A stretch of 64,000 nucleotides of DNA from Martinezella rhizogenes (GCF_007002745.1 NZ_SGNY01000005.1:62001-126000), one strand, 5' to 3'; positions 1-9,823 are shown, counted from the first letter of the stretch. Numbers and translations are program-made. The notes: generated by a model from the letters alone, not told the origin.

Positions 1-177
1 ATGGGCGGCATTGGCGAAGGGCTTGGCAAGGCGGGCCATCAGGTCGATCTTGTCCGCACCGCCCGGAAACAGCACGTCGGAAAAGACGACGGCAAGGCAG
101 ATGACTGTCGTGAGGAACGCGCCGAGGACGAATTCGAGATTGGTGAAGCGCGCGAGACGCGAGGTTTTGGCAGCCAT
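1..177 (-). CDS. Peptide-type ABC transporter permease, DppC-like (5' part only)
   Basis: Only the first 59 codons are inside the window. The start is the ATG at 177, six bases after the stop of the upstream permease gene. The visible protein is a short polar N-terminus with Arg residues followed by a hydrophobic segment at about residues 13-37 (VLGAFLTTVICLAVVF), as expected for the first membrane helix of a DppC/OppC-type inner-membrane permease. Its place as last visible gene after ATPase, binding protein and DppB-like permease fits the second permease of the importer. The family is inferred mainly from position because the conserved cytoplasmic loop lies outside the window. Confidence 0.8.
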   Translation of the reverse strand, partial: MAAKTSRLARFTNLEFVLGAFLTTVICLAVVFSDVLFPGGADKIDLMARLAKPFANAAH

Positions 178-183
178 CGTCAC

Positions 184-1107
184 TTACTCCGTGCGGATGC
201 GCGGATCGACAAGCCCGTAGGCGATATCGACCAGAAGGTTGATGCCGACGATCATCAGCGACAGCACGGTGATGACGGCCTGAAGCACGGGATAATCACG
301 CGCGCCGACCGCGTCGAAAGCCAGCGTGCCGAGGCCCGGCCAGTTGAAGACACGCTCGATAACGACGATGCCGCCGAGCAACCCGCCAAATTGCAGGCCG
401 AAATAGGTGATGAGCGGAATGGCGCAGTTGCGCAGCGCGTGTTTGTAGAGAACCTTGCTTTCGCTGAGGCCCTTGGCGCGCGCCACCATGACATATTGCG
501 AGCGCAGCGTATCGAGCATGGCGGTGCGCACGAGGCGCACATTGGTTGCCGTCAGGATCACACCCATCGTCACTGATGGCATGATGTAGCTGGCAAAACC
601 GCCCATGCCGCTGGGCGGCAGCCAGCCGAGCGTGATGGAGAACAGCAGCACCAGCATCGTCGCCAGCCAGAAATTCGGGAAGGACAGGCCGATGAGCGAG
701 AAGATGCGGATCACCTGATCGGCCGTCTTGCCGCGCGATGTCGCCGCCTTTATGCCGAGCGGGATGGAGAGCGCGATCGACACCGCCATGGAAATGAAGG
801 CGAGCAGCAGCGTGGCGGGCAGGGCATCGGCGATGAGGCGCGAGACCGGCGTGCTGCCGGTGAAGCTGCGGCCGAAATCGAGTGTCACGAGGCCCTTGAG
901 GAAACTGAAATATTGCACGAAGAACGGCCGGTCGGTGCCCAGCGCCGCGCGAATGCGCGCCAGATCGTCTTCCGTCATGCTGCCGCCGCCCTGGAACATG
1001 GTGACAGCCGGATCGCCGGTGAGGCGAATGGCGAAGGAAACGAGAAGGGTGATGGCGATGACGACAAAAATCGCCTGCAGCAATCGCTTGATGAGGAAAC
1101 CGGCCAC
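184..1107 (-). CDS. Peptide-type ABC transporter permease, DppB-like
   Basis: A 307-residue inner-membrane permease of the DppB/OppB family, full length for the family. The N-terminal helix (residues 6-29, with LLVSFAIRLTGDPA) is the typical DppB start. The conserved ATPase-docking loop is at about residues 208-232 (VARAKGLSESKVLYKHALRN). The C-terminus has the usual DPRIR ending. It forms half of the membrane channel with the DppC-like protein that begins 6 bases downstream, and imports a periplasmic solute delivered by the binding protein encoded upstream. The solute is unknown; peptides, nickel, opines and sugar conjugates are all carried by this family. Confidence 0.92.
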   Translation of the reverse strand: MAGFLIKRLLQAIFVVIAITLLVSFAIRLTGDPAVTMFQGGGSMTEDDLARIRAALGTDRPFFVQYFSFLKGLVTLDFGRSFTGSTPVSRLIADALPATLLLAFISMAVSIALSIPLGIKAATSRGKTADQVIRIFSLIGLSFPNFWLATMLVLLFSITLGWLPPSGMGGFASYIMPSVTMGVILTATNVRLVRTAMLDTLRSQYVMVARAKGLSESKVLYKHALRNCAIPLITYFGLQFGGLLGGIVVIERVFNWPGLGTLAFDAVGARDYPVLQAVITVLSLMIVGINLLVDIAYGLVDPRIRTE

Positions 1108-1133
1108 GTTTTTTACCTTGAAGAGAGACCCGG

Positions 1134-1159
1134 CCTTGCCCGCATTGCGGCGGGCAAGG
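1134..1159 (-). terminator. Intercistronic hairpin after the binding-protein gene
   Basis: A perfect 10-bp inverted repeat (CCTTGCCCGC and GCGGGCAAGG, 6-base loop) sits between the binding-protein stop and the permease start. There is no clear U tract, so it is more likely an mRNA 3'-end stabiliser or partial terminator that gives more binding protein than permease. Both functions are inferred. Confidence 0.5.
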
Positions 1160-1184
1160 TGTGTTGATCAGAAAACCAGCCTGA

Positions 1185-2720
1185 TTATTCGACGGTGACG
1201 TCGGTCAGCTTAAGGCGGTTATCCGGCGGTGCAACGAAACCCTTGACCCGCTTGTTGATGCCGTAAATGGCGTTGGTGTTGTACAGCGGGATTTCCAGCG
1301 CGCGTTCGGCGGTATAGCTGCCGATTTCCTTGAGGATCTTTTCGCGCTCGGCACGGTCGGTCAGCGGACGCTGGGATTCAAGCAGCTTGTCCAGCTTTTC
1401 GTCCTTGTCGTAAGGGTTCCACTTTTCACCCGAGTGATACATGGAATAGGCCGTGTTGTCGTAATCGAAGGTCCAGCCGCCCCATTTCTGCTGGAACATC
1501 GCGCCGGTCTTGCCCTGCGGGATGATGTCGTTCAGCAGAACGTTGGTTTCGTAAGGCTTGATGGTGGCGGTGATGCCGACCATGGAGAGGTAGCTGGAAA
1601 TAACCTGCGCCACCTCGTTCATCGTCGCGTCATTGCCGCGGATATCGATCTGCAGCGCCGCGCCTGCCTTGACACCGGCTTCCGCGAGCAGCTTTTTCGC
1701 GCCTTCCGGATCGTAAGGCAGCGGCTTCAGTTCCGGGTCGTAACCGAAGGACAGCGCGCTCTGGAAGCTTGCGATTTCCGATGCCTGACCGGCGAGGATA
1801 GACTTGACGATGGTGCCGCGATCGACGGCCATGATGATCGCCTTGCGCACCTTCGGATCGGCGGTAATGCCGTCACGGGTGTTGAAACGCAGCGCATCGA
1901 CGGTCGGGCCGGGAACGCTGACGATCTCAAGCTTGGAATCGCCTTCGATGACCGGGATCATGCCGATCGGGATGGTGGGCGGAATGACGAGATCGACGCG
2001 GCCGGCCTGCAATTCGGCGACGGCGGTCGCCGGCTCGGCGATGAAGCGATATTCAAGCTCGGAAAGTTTTGGCGCGCCGCCCCAGTAATCGGGGTTGGCT
2101 TCCAGCTTGATATTGGTCTTCGGCGCGTAGGAAACGAATTTGAATGCACCGGTGCCGACTGGGTTGAGGTTGAAATTGTCCTCGCCCTTTTCCTTGATGT
2201 AGGCAGGCGGAACGATCATGCCGCCATAACCGGCAAGCTTGGTGAGCAGGACGGGATCCGGCGCCTTCAGCTTCATGTCGACGGTGTAATCGTCGATGAC
2301 ATCGACGCTTTCGATGGCAACATAGTTGGAGCGCTGCGGGCCCTTGGCACCCTGTTCGCCGAGAAGGCGCTCGAAGGTGAACTTGACGGCGGCGGCGTTG
2401 AAGGGTTCGCCATTGTGGAACTTGACGTTCTGGCGCAGCTTGAAGCGGATGCGCTTGCCCTCATCCAGCTCTTCCCAGGATTCGGCAAGGCCGGGCACAA
2501 CCTTCAGGTCCGGGCCGCGATAGGTGAGGCCATCGAAGATGTTGGTGGCGACGGCAGCCCACTGTACGAGGAAGGTGTCGATCGGATCCCAGCTGCCCGG
2601 GTCCTGCGGGCTGGAAATGGTCATCTTGCCGGCGGCAAGAGCCGGTGCGGCGGTGAAGGCCGTGGCGGCCATGGCAAGCGCGACGAACGTTGTCGTCATC
2701 CCCTTCTTTATCATTGTCAT
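1185..2720 (-). CDS. Periplasmic solute-binding protein of peptide-type ABC importer (SBP family 5)
   Basis: 511 residues with a Sec signal peptide (KK, hydrophobic core, cleavage near APALAAG at residues 25-31). The body has the family-5 landmarks: WDPIDTFLVQ near the mature N-terminus, LAESWEELDEGKRIRFKLR, VKFHNGEPFNAAAVKFTFERL, GTGAFKF, NPDYWGG and a conserved RKAIIMAVDR helix. It captures solute in the periplasm for the adjacent permeases. It lies between the fused ATPase gene (42 bp upstream) and the DppB-like gene. The family is certain; the substrate cannot be read from sequence. Confidence 0.93.
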   Translation of the reverse strand: MTMIKKGMTTTFVALAMAATAFTAAPALAAGKMTISSPQDPGSWDPIDTFLVQWAAVATNIFDGLTYRGPDLKVVPGLAESWEELDEGKRIRFKLRQNVKFHNGEPFNAAAVKFTFERLLGEQGAKGPQRSNYVAIESVDVIDDYTVDMKLKAPDPVLLTKLAGYGGMIVPPAYIKEKGEDNFNLNPVGTGAFKFVSYAPKTNIKLEANPDYWGGAPKLSELEYRFIAEPATAVAELQAGRVDLVIPPTIPIGMIPVIEGDSKLEIVSVPGPTVDALRFNTRDGITADPKVRKAIIMAVDRGTIVKSILAGQASEIASFQSALSFGYDPELKPLPYDPEGAKKLLAEAGVKAGAALQIDIRGNDATMNEVAQVISSYLSMVGITATIKPYETNVLLNDIIPQGKTGAMFQQKWGGWTFDYDNTAYSMYHSGEKWNPYDKDEKLDKLLESQRPLTDRAEREKILKEIGSYTAERALEIPLYNTNAIYGINKRVKGFVAPPDNRLKLTDVTVE

Positions 2721-2761
2721 CTACCTGTTCCTCTTCAGATGGTTGCGGTTCTGGTTGTTAT

Positions 2762-4582
2762 TCAGGCGCTCTTCGCGATGAAGTGGCCCGGATTGATTTC
2801 CTCATGGGCGAGAATGGCCGGCTCATCGCCGACACGGCGCACGGGATTGGGTATTTCGCCCTCGATCATGGCGATGCGGCGCTCGATGGTCGGATCGGCA
2901 ACCGGCACGGCCGACAGCAGGCGGCGGGTATAATCATGCGTCGGCGTTTCGAACACCTGTCGGCGGCTGCCCATTTCCATGATCTGGCCAAGATAAAGCA
3001 CGGCAACGCGGTGGCTCATCTTTTCCACGACAGCCATGTCATGGCTGATGAAGAGATAAGCGAGGCCACGCTCGGCCTGCAAATCCATGAACAGATTGAT
3101 GATCTGCGCCTGAATGGAGACATCGAGCGCCGAGAGCGCCTCATCGGCGATGATGAGCTTCGGATCGGAAGCCAACGCGCGGGCAATGCAGACGCGCTGG
3201 CGCTGACCGCCGGAAAACTCGTGCGGATAACGCGCGGCATGTTCGGAGCTGAGGCCCACACGCTCCAGCAATTCATCCACCCGCCGACGTACCGCCTTTT
3301 GATCATTGATCAAACTGTGGGTGTTGATCGGCTCGGCAATCGAAAAACCGACCGTCTTGCGCGGATCGAGCGAGGCGAAGGGATCCTGGAAGATATATTG
3401 CACTTCCTGGCGCATGCGGAAGCGCTCCCCAGCCGACATCTGCGAGTAGCTGCGGCCATTAAAGGCAATTTCACCTGACACGGCTGTCTGGAGCTGCTGG
3501 ATGGTGCGGCCGATGGTGGATTTGCCCGACCCGGATTCGCCCACCAGCGCCAGCGTTTCGCCGGCGTGAATATCGAAGCTGACCTTCTGTACGGCGCTGC
3601 AACGGTGCGTCGCTTTGCCGAACAGGTTCTTGCGAATATCGAAACGCACGAACAGGTCCTTGACCGACAGAAGCGGCTTGGCGTCATATTTTGCGGTGTT
3701 TTGCACGCGCTCCTCGCCGATCACGACCGGCTGGCCATCCTGCAGCACGGTAAGCGGCAGGCGCTTCGGAAACTCTTCGCCGGTCATGCTTCCGAGGCGC
3801 GGTACGGCGGAAAGCAGGGCGCGCGTGTAAGGGTGCTGCGGGTTGGCGAAGATGTCTTTTACAGGACCTTCCTCGACCTTCTTGCCTTTCCACATGACAA
3901 CGACGTCATCGGCCATTTCCGCCACCACGCCCATATCATGGGTGATGAAGACCATGCCCATGCCGAGCTTCTTCTGCAGATCGCGCATGATGTTGAGGAT
4001 CTGCGCCTGAATGGTAACGTCAAGCGCCGTCGTCGGCTCGTCGGCGATCAAAAGCTTCGGCCGGCAGGCGAGCGCCATGGCGATCATCACCCGCTGGCGC
4101 ATGCCGCCGGAAAGCTGGTGCGGGTAGCGTTTCAGAAGCTCGGCTGCATCGGGCAGTCGCACCATTTCAAGAAGTTCGCGGGCCTGCGCCATGGCAGCCG
4201 TCTTGCCCAGCTTTTCATGTAGCATCAGCACTTCGCAGATCTGGTCACCGATGGTGAAGACCGGATTGAGCGAGGTCATCGGCTCCTGGAAGATCATGGC
4301 GATCTCCTTGCCGCGGATCGATCGCATCTCTTTCTGCGAGGCCTTCAGCAGGTCCCGACCTTCAAACAGGATTTTGCCGGTGGGGTAGGTCGCGCCCATC
4401 ATATCTGCAAGGCGCATGGTGGACAGCGAGGTGACCGATTTTCCCGATCCGGACTCGCCGACGATCGCCACGGTCCTGCCGGCTTCCACGGAAAAGGAGA
4501 TGTCGTCCACGACGCGGCTGTCGCCGAACTCGACGCTCAGGCCTTCGACCGAGAGGAGGGCGTTGCGGTTTGCGGCAGTCAT
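2762..4582 (-). CDS. Double ABC ATPase of peptide-type importer (DppD-DppF fusion, GsiA-like)
   Basis: A 606-residue protein with two complete ABC nucleotide-binding domains in tandem, equivalent to DppD plus DppF or to GsiA. Domain 1 has Walker A GESGSGKS at residues 42-49, a Q-loop in [10 protein letters not shown], signature LSGGMRQRV and Walker [13 protein letters not shown]. Domain 2 repeats this with [29 protein letters not shown] and [12 protein letters not shown] (Glu followed by Ala rather than Pro-Thr). It powers import by the permeases encoded downstream. It is the first gene of the operon, so the promoter should lie in the 684-bp gap beyond 4582. Confidence 0.93.
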   Translation of the reverse strand: MTAANRNALLSVEGLSVEFGDSRVVDDISFSVEAGRTVAIVGESGSGKSVTSLSTMRLADMMGATYPTGKILFEGRDLLKASQKEMRSIRGKEIAMIFQEPMTSLNPVFTIGDQICEVLMLHEKLGKTAAMAQARELLEMVRLPDAAELLKRYPHQLSGGMRQRVMIAMALACRPKLLIADEPTTALDVTIQAQILNIMRDLQKKLGMGMVFITHDMGVVAEMADDVVVMWKGKKVEEGPVKDIFANPQHPYTRALLSAVPRLGSMTGEEFPKRLPLTVLQDGQPVVIGEERVQNTAKYDAKPLLSVKDLFVRFDIRKNLFGKATHRCSAVQKVSFDIHAGETLALVGESGSGKSTIGRTIQQLQTAVSGEIAFNGRSYSQMSAGERFRMRQEVQYIFQDPFASLDPRKTVGFSIAEPINTHSLINDQKAVRRRVDELLERVGLSSEHAARYPHEFSGGQRQRVCIARALASDPKLIIADEALSALDVSIQAQIINLFMDLQAERGLAYLFISHDMAVVEKMSHRVAVLYLGQIMEMGSRRQVFETPTHDYTRRLLSAVPVADPTIERRIAMIEGEIPNPVRRVGDEPAILAHEEINPGHFIAKSA

Positions 4583-5266
4583 GTCAGCGTCTCCGGCTTG
4601 GCGTGCGCGGCAATTCTGGCGCGGCCATCTGAATTATGGAAGGGCAAAAGGGCGTCGGACAGGCGCGAGCATCAAGCGTGGCGCGAAAGAAGGCGAATGT
4701 CGCGGAAAAGCGCATGGTGGCTCACGCCGCCTCAAGGGCGCAATGCGCATCGGATGAGGCCGGCAGGCGCGGATATTGCGATCTTGCCCCGGTTCTGAAA
4801 GCCACCGCGTCGGTGCCGGCAAAATGCCCGGCATCGGCCCCGGAATCGATGTTGCGCATGAAACTGTATTCCCCACCCTTGTTTTACAAAAAAGCTAACA
4901 AAAGCCGACAATCATGTCCAGAGTGTTGAACAATTTTTGTGTAATGCTCTACAAATGCGCAGGTGCATTTATTTTGGGCGCGGGTGTCCCTGAAGGTGCG
5001 GGACGTCTACCACAGCTTGTTTTCGGGGAAGACTGTCGCCGGTCGGCGAGTGTCGGAGATCGGTGACAACTCCGATATGTTTGACCTCATCCTCGGGCTT
5101 GACCTGACGATCCATAACCCGTTGAAGTCGATGGCTGCTCGGGTCAAGCCCGAGGATGATGGAGGAAGCATAAGCGGGCAAATTTTATCGCGATGCCGCA
5201 GTGGTAGACGATTGTATCGTTGCTCGTGTCACAGGCGGATAAACAGTAATGCACAAGGATACCAAC
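4583..5266. other. Non-coding gap (684 bp) upstream of the peptide importer operon
   Basis: No convincing gene. Open frames here have no family features or ribosome sites. The leftward operon's promoter must lie in it. The part around 4870-4960 is richer in A and T than its surroundings and is the likely promoter zone. A palindromic repeat occupies 5087-5159. Confidence 0.6.
5087..5159. repeat. Palindromic intergenic repeat, family A copy 1
   Basis: Perfect 18-bp arms TCATCCTCGGGCTTGACC and GGTCAAGCCCGAGGATGA flank a 37-bp centre containing ATCCATA and ATGG. A second copy with the same arms and centre lies at 9698-9772. Such elements resemble rhizobial intergenic mosaic (RIME-like) repeats; that family name is from memory and was not checked. 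Confidence 0.8.
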
Positions 5267-5560
5267 ATGACGAATAGAACGGGCGCTGTCAGATTATCCG
5301 GTTTCCTGCGTTGCGCATCGGTGGAGGATATCCGGGTTGTGGAAATCCATCTTCCCGAACACCTTCGTCTGACCAGAGCGGAACCTGGCTGTATTTCCTT
5401 TGACGTCACTCAGACCGACAATCCTCTGGTCTGGCGGGTAGAGGAACTGTTTGCCGATCGCGCCGCTTTTGATTTCCATCAGCAGCGGACGCGGGCATCG
5501 GCGTGGTTCACCGCCACCTCCGCCATTCCACGGGATTATGAGATAGCGACACTGGCTTGA
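5267..5560 (+). CDS. Small antibiotic-biosynthesis-monooxygenase (ABM) fold protein
   Basis: 97 residues from the ATG at 5267, preferred over the in-frame ATG at 5249 because AAGGA stands 7 bases before it. The sequence has the ferredoxin-like ABM pattern: a first strand (SGFLRCASVEDIRVVEIHLPEHLRLTRAEPG), CISFDVTQ, then VEELFADRAAFDFHQQRTRAS. ABM proteins are small dimeric quinol or aldehyde monooxygenases, or heme-handling relatives. Here it is convergent with the dehydroshikimate dehydratase gene 60 bp away. A quinol monooxygenase linked to aromatic metabolism would fit, but that is inference. Confidence 0.75.
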   Translation: MTNRTGAVRLSGFLRCASVEDIRVVEIHLPEHLRLTRAEPGCISFDVTQTDNPLVWRVEELFADRAAFDFHQQRTRASAWFTATSAIPRDYEIATLA

Positions 5561-5620
5561 ATGCGGGTTGGCCGCAGCGACATTCCTGTCGGCTGCGGCC
5601 TGATCGTATCGTGACGATGC

Positions 5621-7558
5621 CTATTCCCTCGGCATGCCGACCGGCGGGGCAAGGCGCCGTTGCGCGGCAATGCGGAAGGGTGCGTTCATGGCGCCATAGC
5701 CGGCATAGGCACCACGCCGCTCGATGATCTCGAAGAAGAAACCTTCACCGAAGGTGCGGCTGTAGATCTGGAAATATTCGCCGTTGTCGTCGCGGTCATA
5801 AAGAATGCTTGCTTCTCGCAGGGCATCGGAAAATTCCGGCTCCAGACCAAAGCGGGCTTCCAGATCGTCGTAATAATTGCGCGAGATCGGCAGGGCGTGG
5901 AAACCGCGCACCTGCATGGCCTTGGCTGTCGCGAAAATATCATCGGTGGCAAATGCGATGTGCTGGATGCTGGTGCCGAAACCCTCGGCCAGAAATTTGC
6001 CGGCGAAGGTCTTGCGGTTATCCGCACCGTTCATGGTCAGGCGGAAATGCGGTGCCGGCACGCTTTCGATCGCCTGACTGCGCACCAGCCCGCCGGGATC
6101 GACCACATCGACCATCGGTGTGCGGCGGGTGGAAAACAGCGAGGTGTAAAATAGAAGCCAGGTCAGCATTTCATCATAATGCGTTGTTTGCGCAAGGTGA
6201 TCGATGCGCTTCAGGCCGGCATTGTCGGCTGCTTTCTGTCCCTGCGTCGGCACAAATTCATTGTCCCAGATGGAAGCGAGCGCCGGCGAAGCATCGAGAA
6301 AATAGATGACGCCGTTGCCCACGCCCTGAATGGCGGGAACAGCGACTTCACCCGTCTTGCGCGGTTCCGTGAAGGTCGGCGCGCCGAGCGCTTCGGCCCG
6401 GGCAAGGGCCGCCTGCGCATCATCCACCTTCAGGCCAAAGGCATAGGCATTGGTGCCGTGGATGGAATAGGACGCGCCAGCGAAACTGTCGCCTTCATCG
6501 CTGGTATTGATGACAATGCGGATATCGCCCTGCGTATAAAGATCGACATCGCGATTGCGGTGCCTGCCGGTTCTTTCGAAGCCTAGCGTGGCGAGCAATG
6601 CCTCCAGATGGGCCTTTTCCTCCGGTGCCGTGGTGAATTCGACGAATTCCACCCCTTGCGTTTGCGCCCGTTCCGGCATGGCCGGCACGTCGATGCGAAT
6701 ATCAGGCTCTAGACGGCGCACCTGATCCATGAGGTTGATGAGCGAACGATGACCGTCTTCGGCGAGCAGGCGGGCTGAGCCACCGCGAAACTGATCGTTG
6801 AAGATTTCCAGCGACAGCGGGCCGCTATAGCCGGTGGCGGCGACGGCGCGCATGAAATCCACGACAGGCAGATCGCCTTCGCCGGGCATGTTGCGGAAAT
6901 GACGGCTCCAATAGAGCAGGTCCATGTCGATCAGCGGCGCATCGGCCAGCTGCACGAAGAAAATCTTGTCGCCGGGAATGGAGCGGATCGAATTGGGGTC
7001 GATCTTGCGCGACAAAGTGTGGAAACTGTCGAGAATGATGCCGACATTGGCGTGGTCGGCACGGCGAACCACCTCCCATGCATCGCGGTGGTCACTGATA
7101 TGGCGGCCCCAGGCCAGCGCCTCATAACCGACACGCACGCCATGTTTGGCCGCAAGCTCGCCCAGTTGATGGAAATCGGCGGCGGCGCGGTCGATGCCGC
7201 CGAGCGACACGGGTGACACGTTGGAGCAGATCAGCATCAGATCGGTGCCGAGTTCGCCCATGATGTCAAATTTCCGCTGCGCGCGTTCAAAGGCGCGGGC
7301 GCGGTGCGGCTCCGGCATGCCCTCGAAATCGCGGAATGGCTGGAAAAGCGTGATATCCAGCCCATGATCGGCGGCCAGCGCCTTCACCTCGCGCGGGGAG
7401 GCGTCATAGGTCAGGAAATCGTTTTCGAAAATCTCCACGCCGCTGAAGCCCGCCTTGGCGATGGCCGCCAGTTTTTCGGGGAATTCGCCGCTGATCGATA
7501 CGGTTGCAATGGATGTGCGCATTGGCATGCCGTGTCTGCCTGTGTCATAGCTCGCCAT
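5621..7558 (-). CDS. quiC: 3-dehydroshikimate dehydratase (two-domain QuiC type)
   Basis: Converts 3-dehydroshikimate to protocatechuate, joining the quinate/shikimate route to the pca genes. The ATG at 7558 is chosen because AAGGAAGG precedes it by 4 bases; this gives 645 residues. Residues about 15-290 are a xylose-isomerase-like TIM barrel (SISGEFPEKLAAIAKAGFSGVEIFEND, LALEIF-type C-terminal strands). The second half is a two-module vicinal-oxygen-chelate region like 4-hydroxyphenylpyruvate dioxygenase, with the metal-ligand contexts IDHLAQTTH, IQHIAFATDD and FFFEIIERRG. That tandem architecture is typical of QuiC1-type enzymes; automatic annotation often calls it 4-hydroxyphenylpyruvate dioxygenase. 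It is divergent from the TetR gene across a 85-bp operator region. Confidence 0.88.
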   Translation of the reverse strand: MASYDTGRHGMPMRTSIATVSISGEFPEKLAAIAKAGFSGVEIFENDFLTYDASPREVKALAADHGLDITLFQPFRDFEGMPEPHRARAFERAQRKFDIMGELGTDLMLICSNVSPVSLGGIDRAAADFHQLGELAAKHGVRVGYEALAWGRHISDHRDAWEVVRRADHANVGIILDSFHTLSRKIDPNSIRSIPGDKIFFVQLADAPLIDMDLLYWSRHFRNMPGEGDLPVVDFMRAVAATGYSGPLSLEIFNDQFRGGSARLLAEDGHRSLINLMDQVRRLEPDIRIDVPAMPERAQTQGVEFVEFTTAPEEKAHLEALLATLGFERTGRHRNRDVDLYTQGDIRIVINTSDEGDSFAGASYSIHGTNAYAFGLKVDDAQAALARAEALGAPTFTEPRKTGEVAVPAIQGVGNGVIYFLDASPALASIWDNEFVPTQGQKAADNAGLKRIDHLAQTTHYDEMLTWLLFYTSLFSTRRTPMVDVVDPGGLVRSQAIESVPAPHFRLTMNGADNRKTFAGKFLAEGFGTSIQHIAFATDDIFATAKAMQVRGFHALPISRNYYDDLEARFGLEPEFSDALREASILYDRDDNGEYFQIYSRTFGEGFFFEIIERRGAYAGYGAMNAPFRIAAQRRLAPPVGMPRE

Positions 7559-7580
7559 ATTGCCTTCCTTTTCAGCCTTA

Positions 7581-7603
7581 TGTACTGATTGGTTAATAAT
7601 CAG
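7581..7603. promoter_or_regulatory. Candidate operator of the adjacent TetR regulator
   Basis: In the gap between divergent quiC and the TetR gene lies CTGATT-N7-AATCAG (7585-7603), overlapping the 16-mer TGTACTGATTGGTTAA (7581-7596). A related 16-mer, TGTACCAGTTAGTTCA, occurs at 12959-12974 upstream of the importer/aroE/aroQ operon (11 of 16 identical, four of five differences transitions). Confidence 0.6.
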
Positions 7604-7643
7604 GGCGTGACCGCAGGCCGCTGCCCCACCGATGGAATGGATG

Positions 7644-8336
7644 ATGACCAAAAGCGTAATTTCGAACGGAACCCGAGACAGCCGGCAGGCGAAGCGCGAT
7701 CCGGAAGGGGTTCGCCGCGACATTCTTTCGGTGGCAATGGAAGAGTTTTCGCAGAACGGTCTCTCCGGCGCCCGCATTGATGAAATTGCGGCCCGCACGC
7801 GCACGTCCAAGCGCATGATCTATTATTACTTCAGCGACAAGGAGAGCCTTTATCAGCGTGTGCTGGAAGAGGCCTATGCCAAGGTGCGCGGCGGTGAGAG
7901 CGATCTGGAGCTGGACGACCTGGAGCCGGCAGCGGCGCTCGACAAGCTCTGTCGGTTCACCTTTGATCACCACCGGCGCAATCCGGCCTTCATCCGCATG
8001 GTGATGATCGAGAACATCCATCACGGCCGCCACATGCAGTCCTCCGAAACGATCCGCCAGTTGAACCGCCCGGCCATCGATGCGCTGGAAAGCGTGCTGC
8101 TGCGCGGCCAGAAAGGCGGCATCTTCCGCGATGGCATCGATGCGCTGGAACTGCACTGGCAGATCAGCGCGCTGTCTTTCTTCAACGTTTCGAACGCCGA
8201 GACCTTTTCGTTCATCTTCGGCGATAGCCTGTTTACCGAAAAGGGTCAGGAGACATTGTCGCGGCATGTCAGCGACATGGTGCTGCGTTATGTGCTGACG
8301 CCCGGCCATATCACGACGATCGGGAAAAACGGTTGA
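7644..8336 (+). CDS. TetR-family regulator, likely quinate/shikimate catabolism repressor
   Basis: 230 residues from the ATG at 7644, which has GGA seven bases upstream; ATGs at 7632 and 7641 are alternatives. The N-terminal DNA-binding domain is typical of Tet[56 protein letters not shown]. The C-terminal part resembles the TetR_C regulatory domain seen in RutR-like regulators ([19 protein letters not shown]). Divergent from quiC, it probably represses quiC and the importer/aroE/aroQ operon until dehydroshikimate, protocatechuate or a related ligand binds. Its 3' end overlaps the convergent aroQ gene by 26 bp. Confidence 0.88.
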   Translation: MTKSVISNGTRDSRQAKRDPEGVRRDILSVAMEEFSQNGLSGARIDEIAARTRTSKRMIYYYFSDKESLYQRVLEEAYAKVRGGESDLELDDLEPAAALDKLCRFTFDHHRRNPAFIRMVMIENIHHGRHMQSSETIRQLNRPAIDALESVLLRGQKGGIFRDGIDALELHWQISALSFFNVSNAETFSFIFGDSLFTEKGQETLSRHVSDMVLRYVLTPGHITTIGKNG

Positions 8337-8754
8337 TGAGATGGCGTAATGCCACCTCGTAACCTTCGATGCCGAGACCGGCGACTACGCCTTCGGCGCG
8401 GGTCGAGACGTAGGAATGGTGGCGGAAAACCTCGCGTTTGTGGATGTTGGAAATATGAACCTCGATGACAGGTGCTTCGAAGGCATTCAGCGCATCGAGG
8501 ATCGCCACTGACGTGTGGGTGAAGGCCCCAGGATTGATGACGATGCCTGATGACTTGCCCCGCGCTTCGTGAATCCAGTCAATCAGCTCATATTCGCGGT
8601 TGCTCTGGGCAAAGAACAGCTCATGGCCGGCAGCATCGGCCACCTTGCGGCAGTTGGCCTCCACATCGGCCATGGTCTCATGGCCGTAAATTTCCGGCTG
8701 GCGCTGGCCGAGCAGGTTGAGATTCGGTCCGTTCAAAACAGTAAAAAGGCTCAT
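8311..8754 (-). CDS. aroQ: Type II 3-dehydroquinate dehydratase
   Basis: 147 residues; dehydrates 3-dehydroquinate to 3-dehydroshikimate in the cytoplasm. The ATG at 8754 overlaps the stop of the dehydrogenase gene (ATGA), so translation is probably coupled. Type II hallmarks are all present: [19 protein letters not shown] with the catalytic Tyr, the flexible-loop Arg ([10 protein letters not shown]), [12 protein letters not shown], and [17 protein letters not shown] with the catalytic His. Context with quiC and a shikimate/quinate dehydrogenase suggests a catabolic role rather than aromatic amino acid synthesis. The symbol follows the family (quiB would be the catabolic name). Confidence 0.93.
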   Translation of the reverse strand: MSLFTVLNGPNLNLLGQRQPEIYGHETMADVEANCRKVADAAGHELFFAQSNREYELIDWIHEARGKSSGIVINPGAFTHTSVAILDALNAFEAPVIEVHISNIHKREVFRHHSYVSTRAEGVVAGLGIEGYEVALRHLINRFSRSS

Positions 8755-9620
8755 GCTACGCCTTCCGCCATGCAAAGCTCGGTGAAATGCGCCGTCATGC
8801 GCTCAGCATCCGGCTCGCGGCCGCAAAAGAGACGGAACGCGCCGACGGCCTGAAACACGGTCATGCCGCCGCCGGGCAGGGTGCGACAGCCTTTTTTCGC
8901 TGCCGTCGCCAGAAGTTCGGTGACGAGCGGCATATAGACGATATCGGCCACCCAGTGCCGCTGTTCGATGAGATCTGCCGCAACCGGCATGCCGGGATGC
9001 GCGGGCATGCCCATCGGCGTCGCATGGATGAGACCATCGGCGAAGGGCAGTGAGGAAGCCGGGTCTTTGACGGCAAAGGCGCGGCCCTCGCCGAAACGGG
9101 CGTTCAGCTCGTCGGCCAACCTTTCCGCCCGAGGGAAATCGCGGTCGAAAATATCGAGACGGGTGATGTCGAGCTTCAGTGCGGCATGGGCCACCGCCAC
9201 ACCCGCCCCGCCAGCGCCAACCAGCAGCGCCCGGCCACGTTTCGCATCCGGCAGGCCGCGCACGAAACTTTCATAAAAGCCGTACCAGTCGGTATTGTGG
9301 CCGATGCGGCGGCCATCCTTGAAGACAACGGTGTTGACCGCGCCAAGCATGCGGGCATCGTCAGAGAGTTCATCCAGATGCGGAATAACCGCCTGTTTGA
9401 ACGGATGGGTGATGTTGGTACCGGCAAAACCGCGCGTTTCCAGCTCATCGAGCAGATCGGGAAGGGCGCTTGCCGGCAATTGGCGGGCGGTGACATCCAC
9501 CAGCTCATAGGAGTAATCGAGGCCGTGGGCAGCCCCTTCGCGCATGTGCAGCGCGGGCGACTTGGAAAGCTGGATATCGGCGCCTATCAGGCCGACCTTG
9601 AAGGATTTTGTTTCTGTCAT
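8751..9620 (-). CDS. Shikimate/quinate dehydrogenase (AroE family)
   Basis: 289 residues from the ATG at 9620; an upstream in-frame start falls in an intergenic repeat and is rejected. The substrate-binding SKSPALH is at about residues 19-25, the catalytic Lys lies in [10 protein letters not shown], the catalytic Asp in HNTDWYGF, and the NAD(P) loop is [17 protein letters not shown]. The C-terminus has [16 protein letters not shown]. It oxidises shikimate to 3-dehydroshikimate and, in relatives of catabolic type, quinate to 3-dehydroquinate. Coupling to aroQ and proximity to quiC favour the catabolic role. It may be a second copy beside a biosynthetic aroE elsewhere. Cofactor preference (NAD or NADP) cannot be read safely. 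Confidence 0.88.
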   Translation of the reverse strand: MTETKSFKVGLIGADIQLSKSPALHMREGAAHGLDYSYELVDVTARQLPASALPDLLDELETRGFAGTNITHPFKQAVIPHLDELSDDARMLGAVNTVVFKDGRRIGHNTDWYGFYESFVRGLPDAKRGRALLVGAGGAGVAVAHAALKLDITRLDIFDRDFPRAERLADELNARFGEGRAFAVKDPASSLPFADGLIHATPMGMPAHPGMPVAADLIEQRHWVADIVYMPLVTELLATAAKKGCRTLPGGGMTVFQAVGAFRLFCGREPDAERMTAHFTELCMAEGVA

Positions 9621-9697
9621 GATCGGGTCGTTCGTCGTTTCGGGGCAGGCTCCGCCTGCCTTCAGGTTGCTGGCGAGGTATTGAGACCTCTCCTTCG

Positions 9698-9772
9698 TCA
9701 CCTCCCCGGGCTTGACCTGAGGATCCATAGCCCGTGGAAATCAGTGGTTCCTCGGGTCAAGCCCGAGGATGA
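9698..9772. repeat. Palindromic intergenic repeat, family A copy 2
   Basis: Arms near CCGGGCTTGACC and GGTCAAGCCCGAGGATGA with a centre containing GATCCATAGCCCGTGG, matching the copy at 5087-5159. It separates the ABC ATPase gene from the dehydrogenase gene. It does not by itself break the operon but could fold in the mRNA. Confidence 0.78.
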
Positions 9773-9823
9773 CGTTGCGTATGCCGGGAGGTCGCCACAA
9801 GTCTGAGGGCAGATGGACGAACC

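Noticed and set aside
1434..2933. 499-codon open frame on the + strand over the peptide-binding protein gene
   Set aside because: Antisense shadow of a gene with clear SBP family 5 motifs; no recognisable domain of its own.
5621..7558. 4-hydroxyphenylpyruvate dioxygenase as the function
   Set aside because: The VOC half resembles that enzyme, but the N-terminal TIM barrel and the aroQ/aroE/pca setting fit two-domain 3-dehydroshikimate dehydratase.
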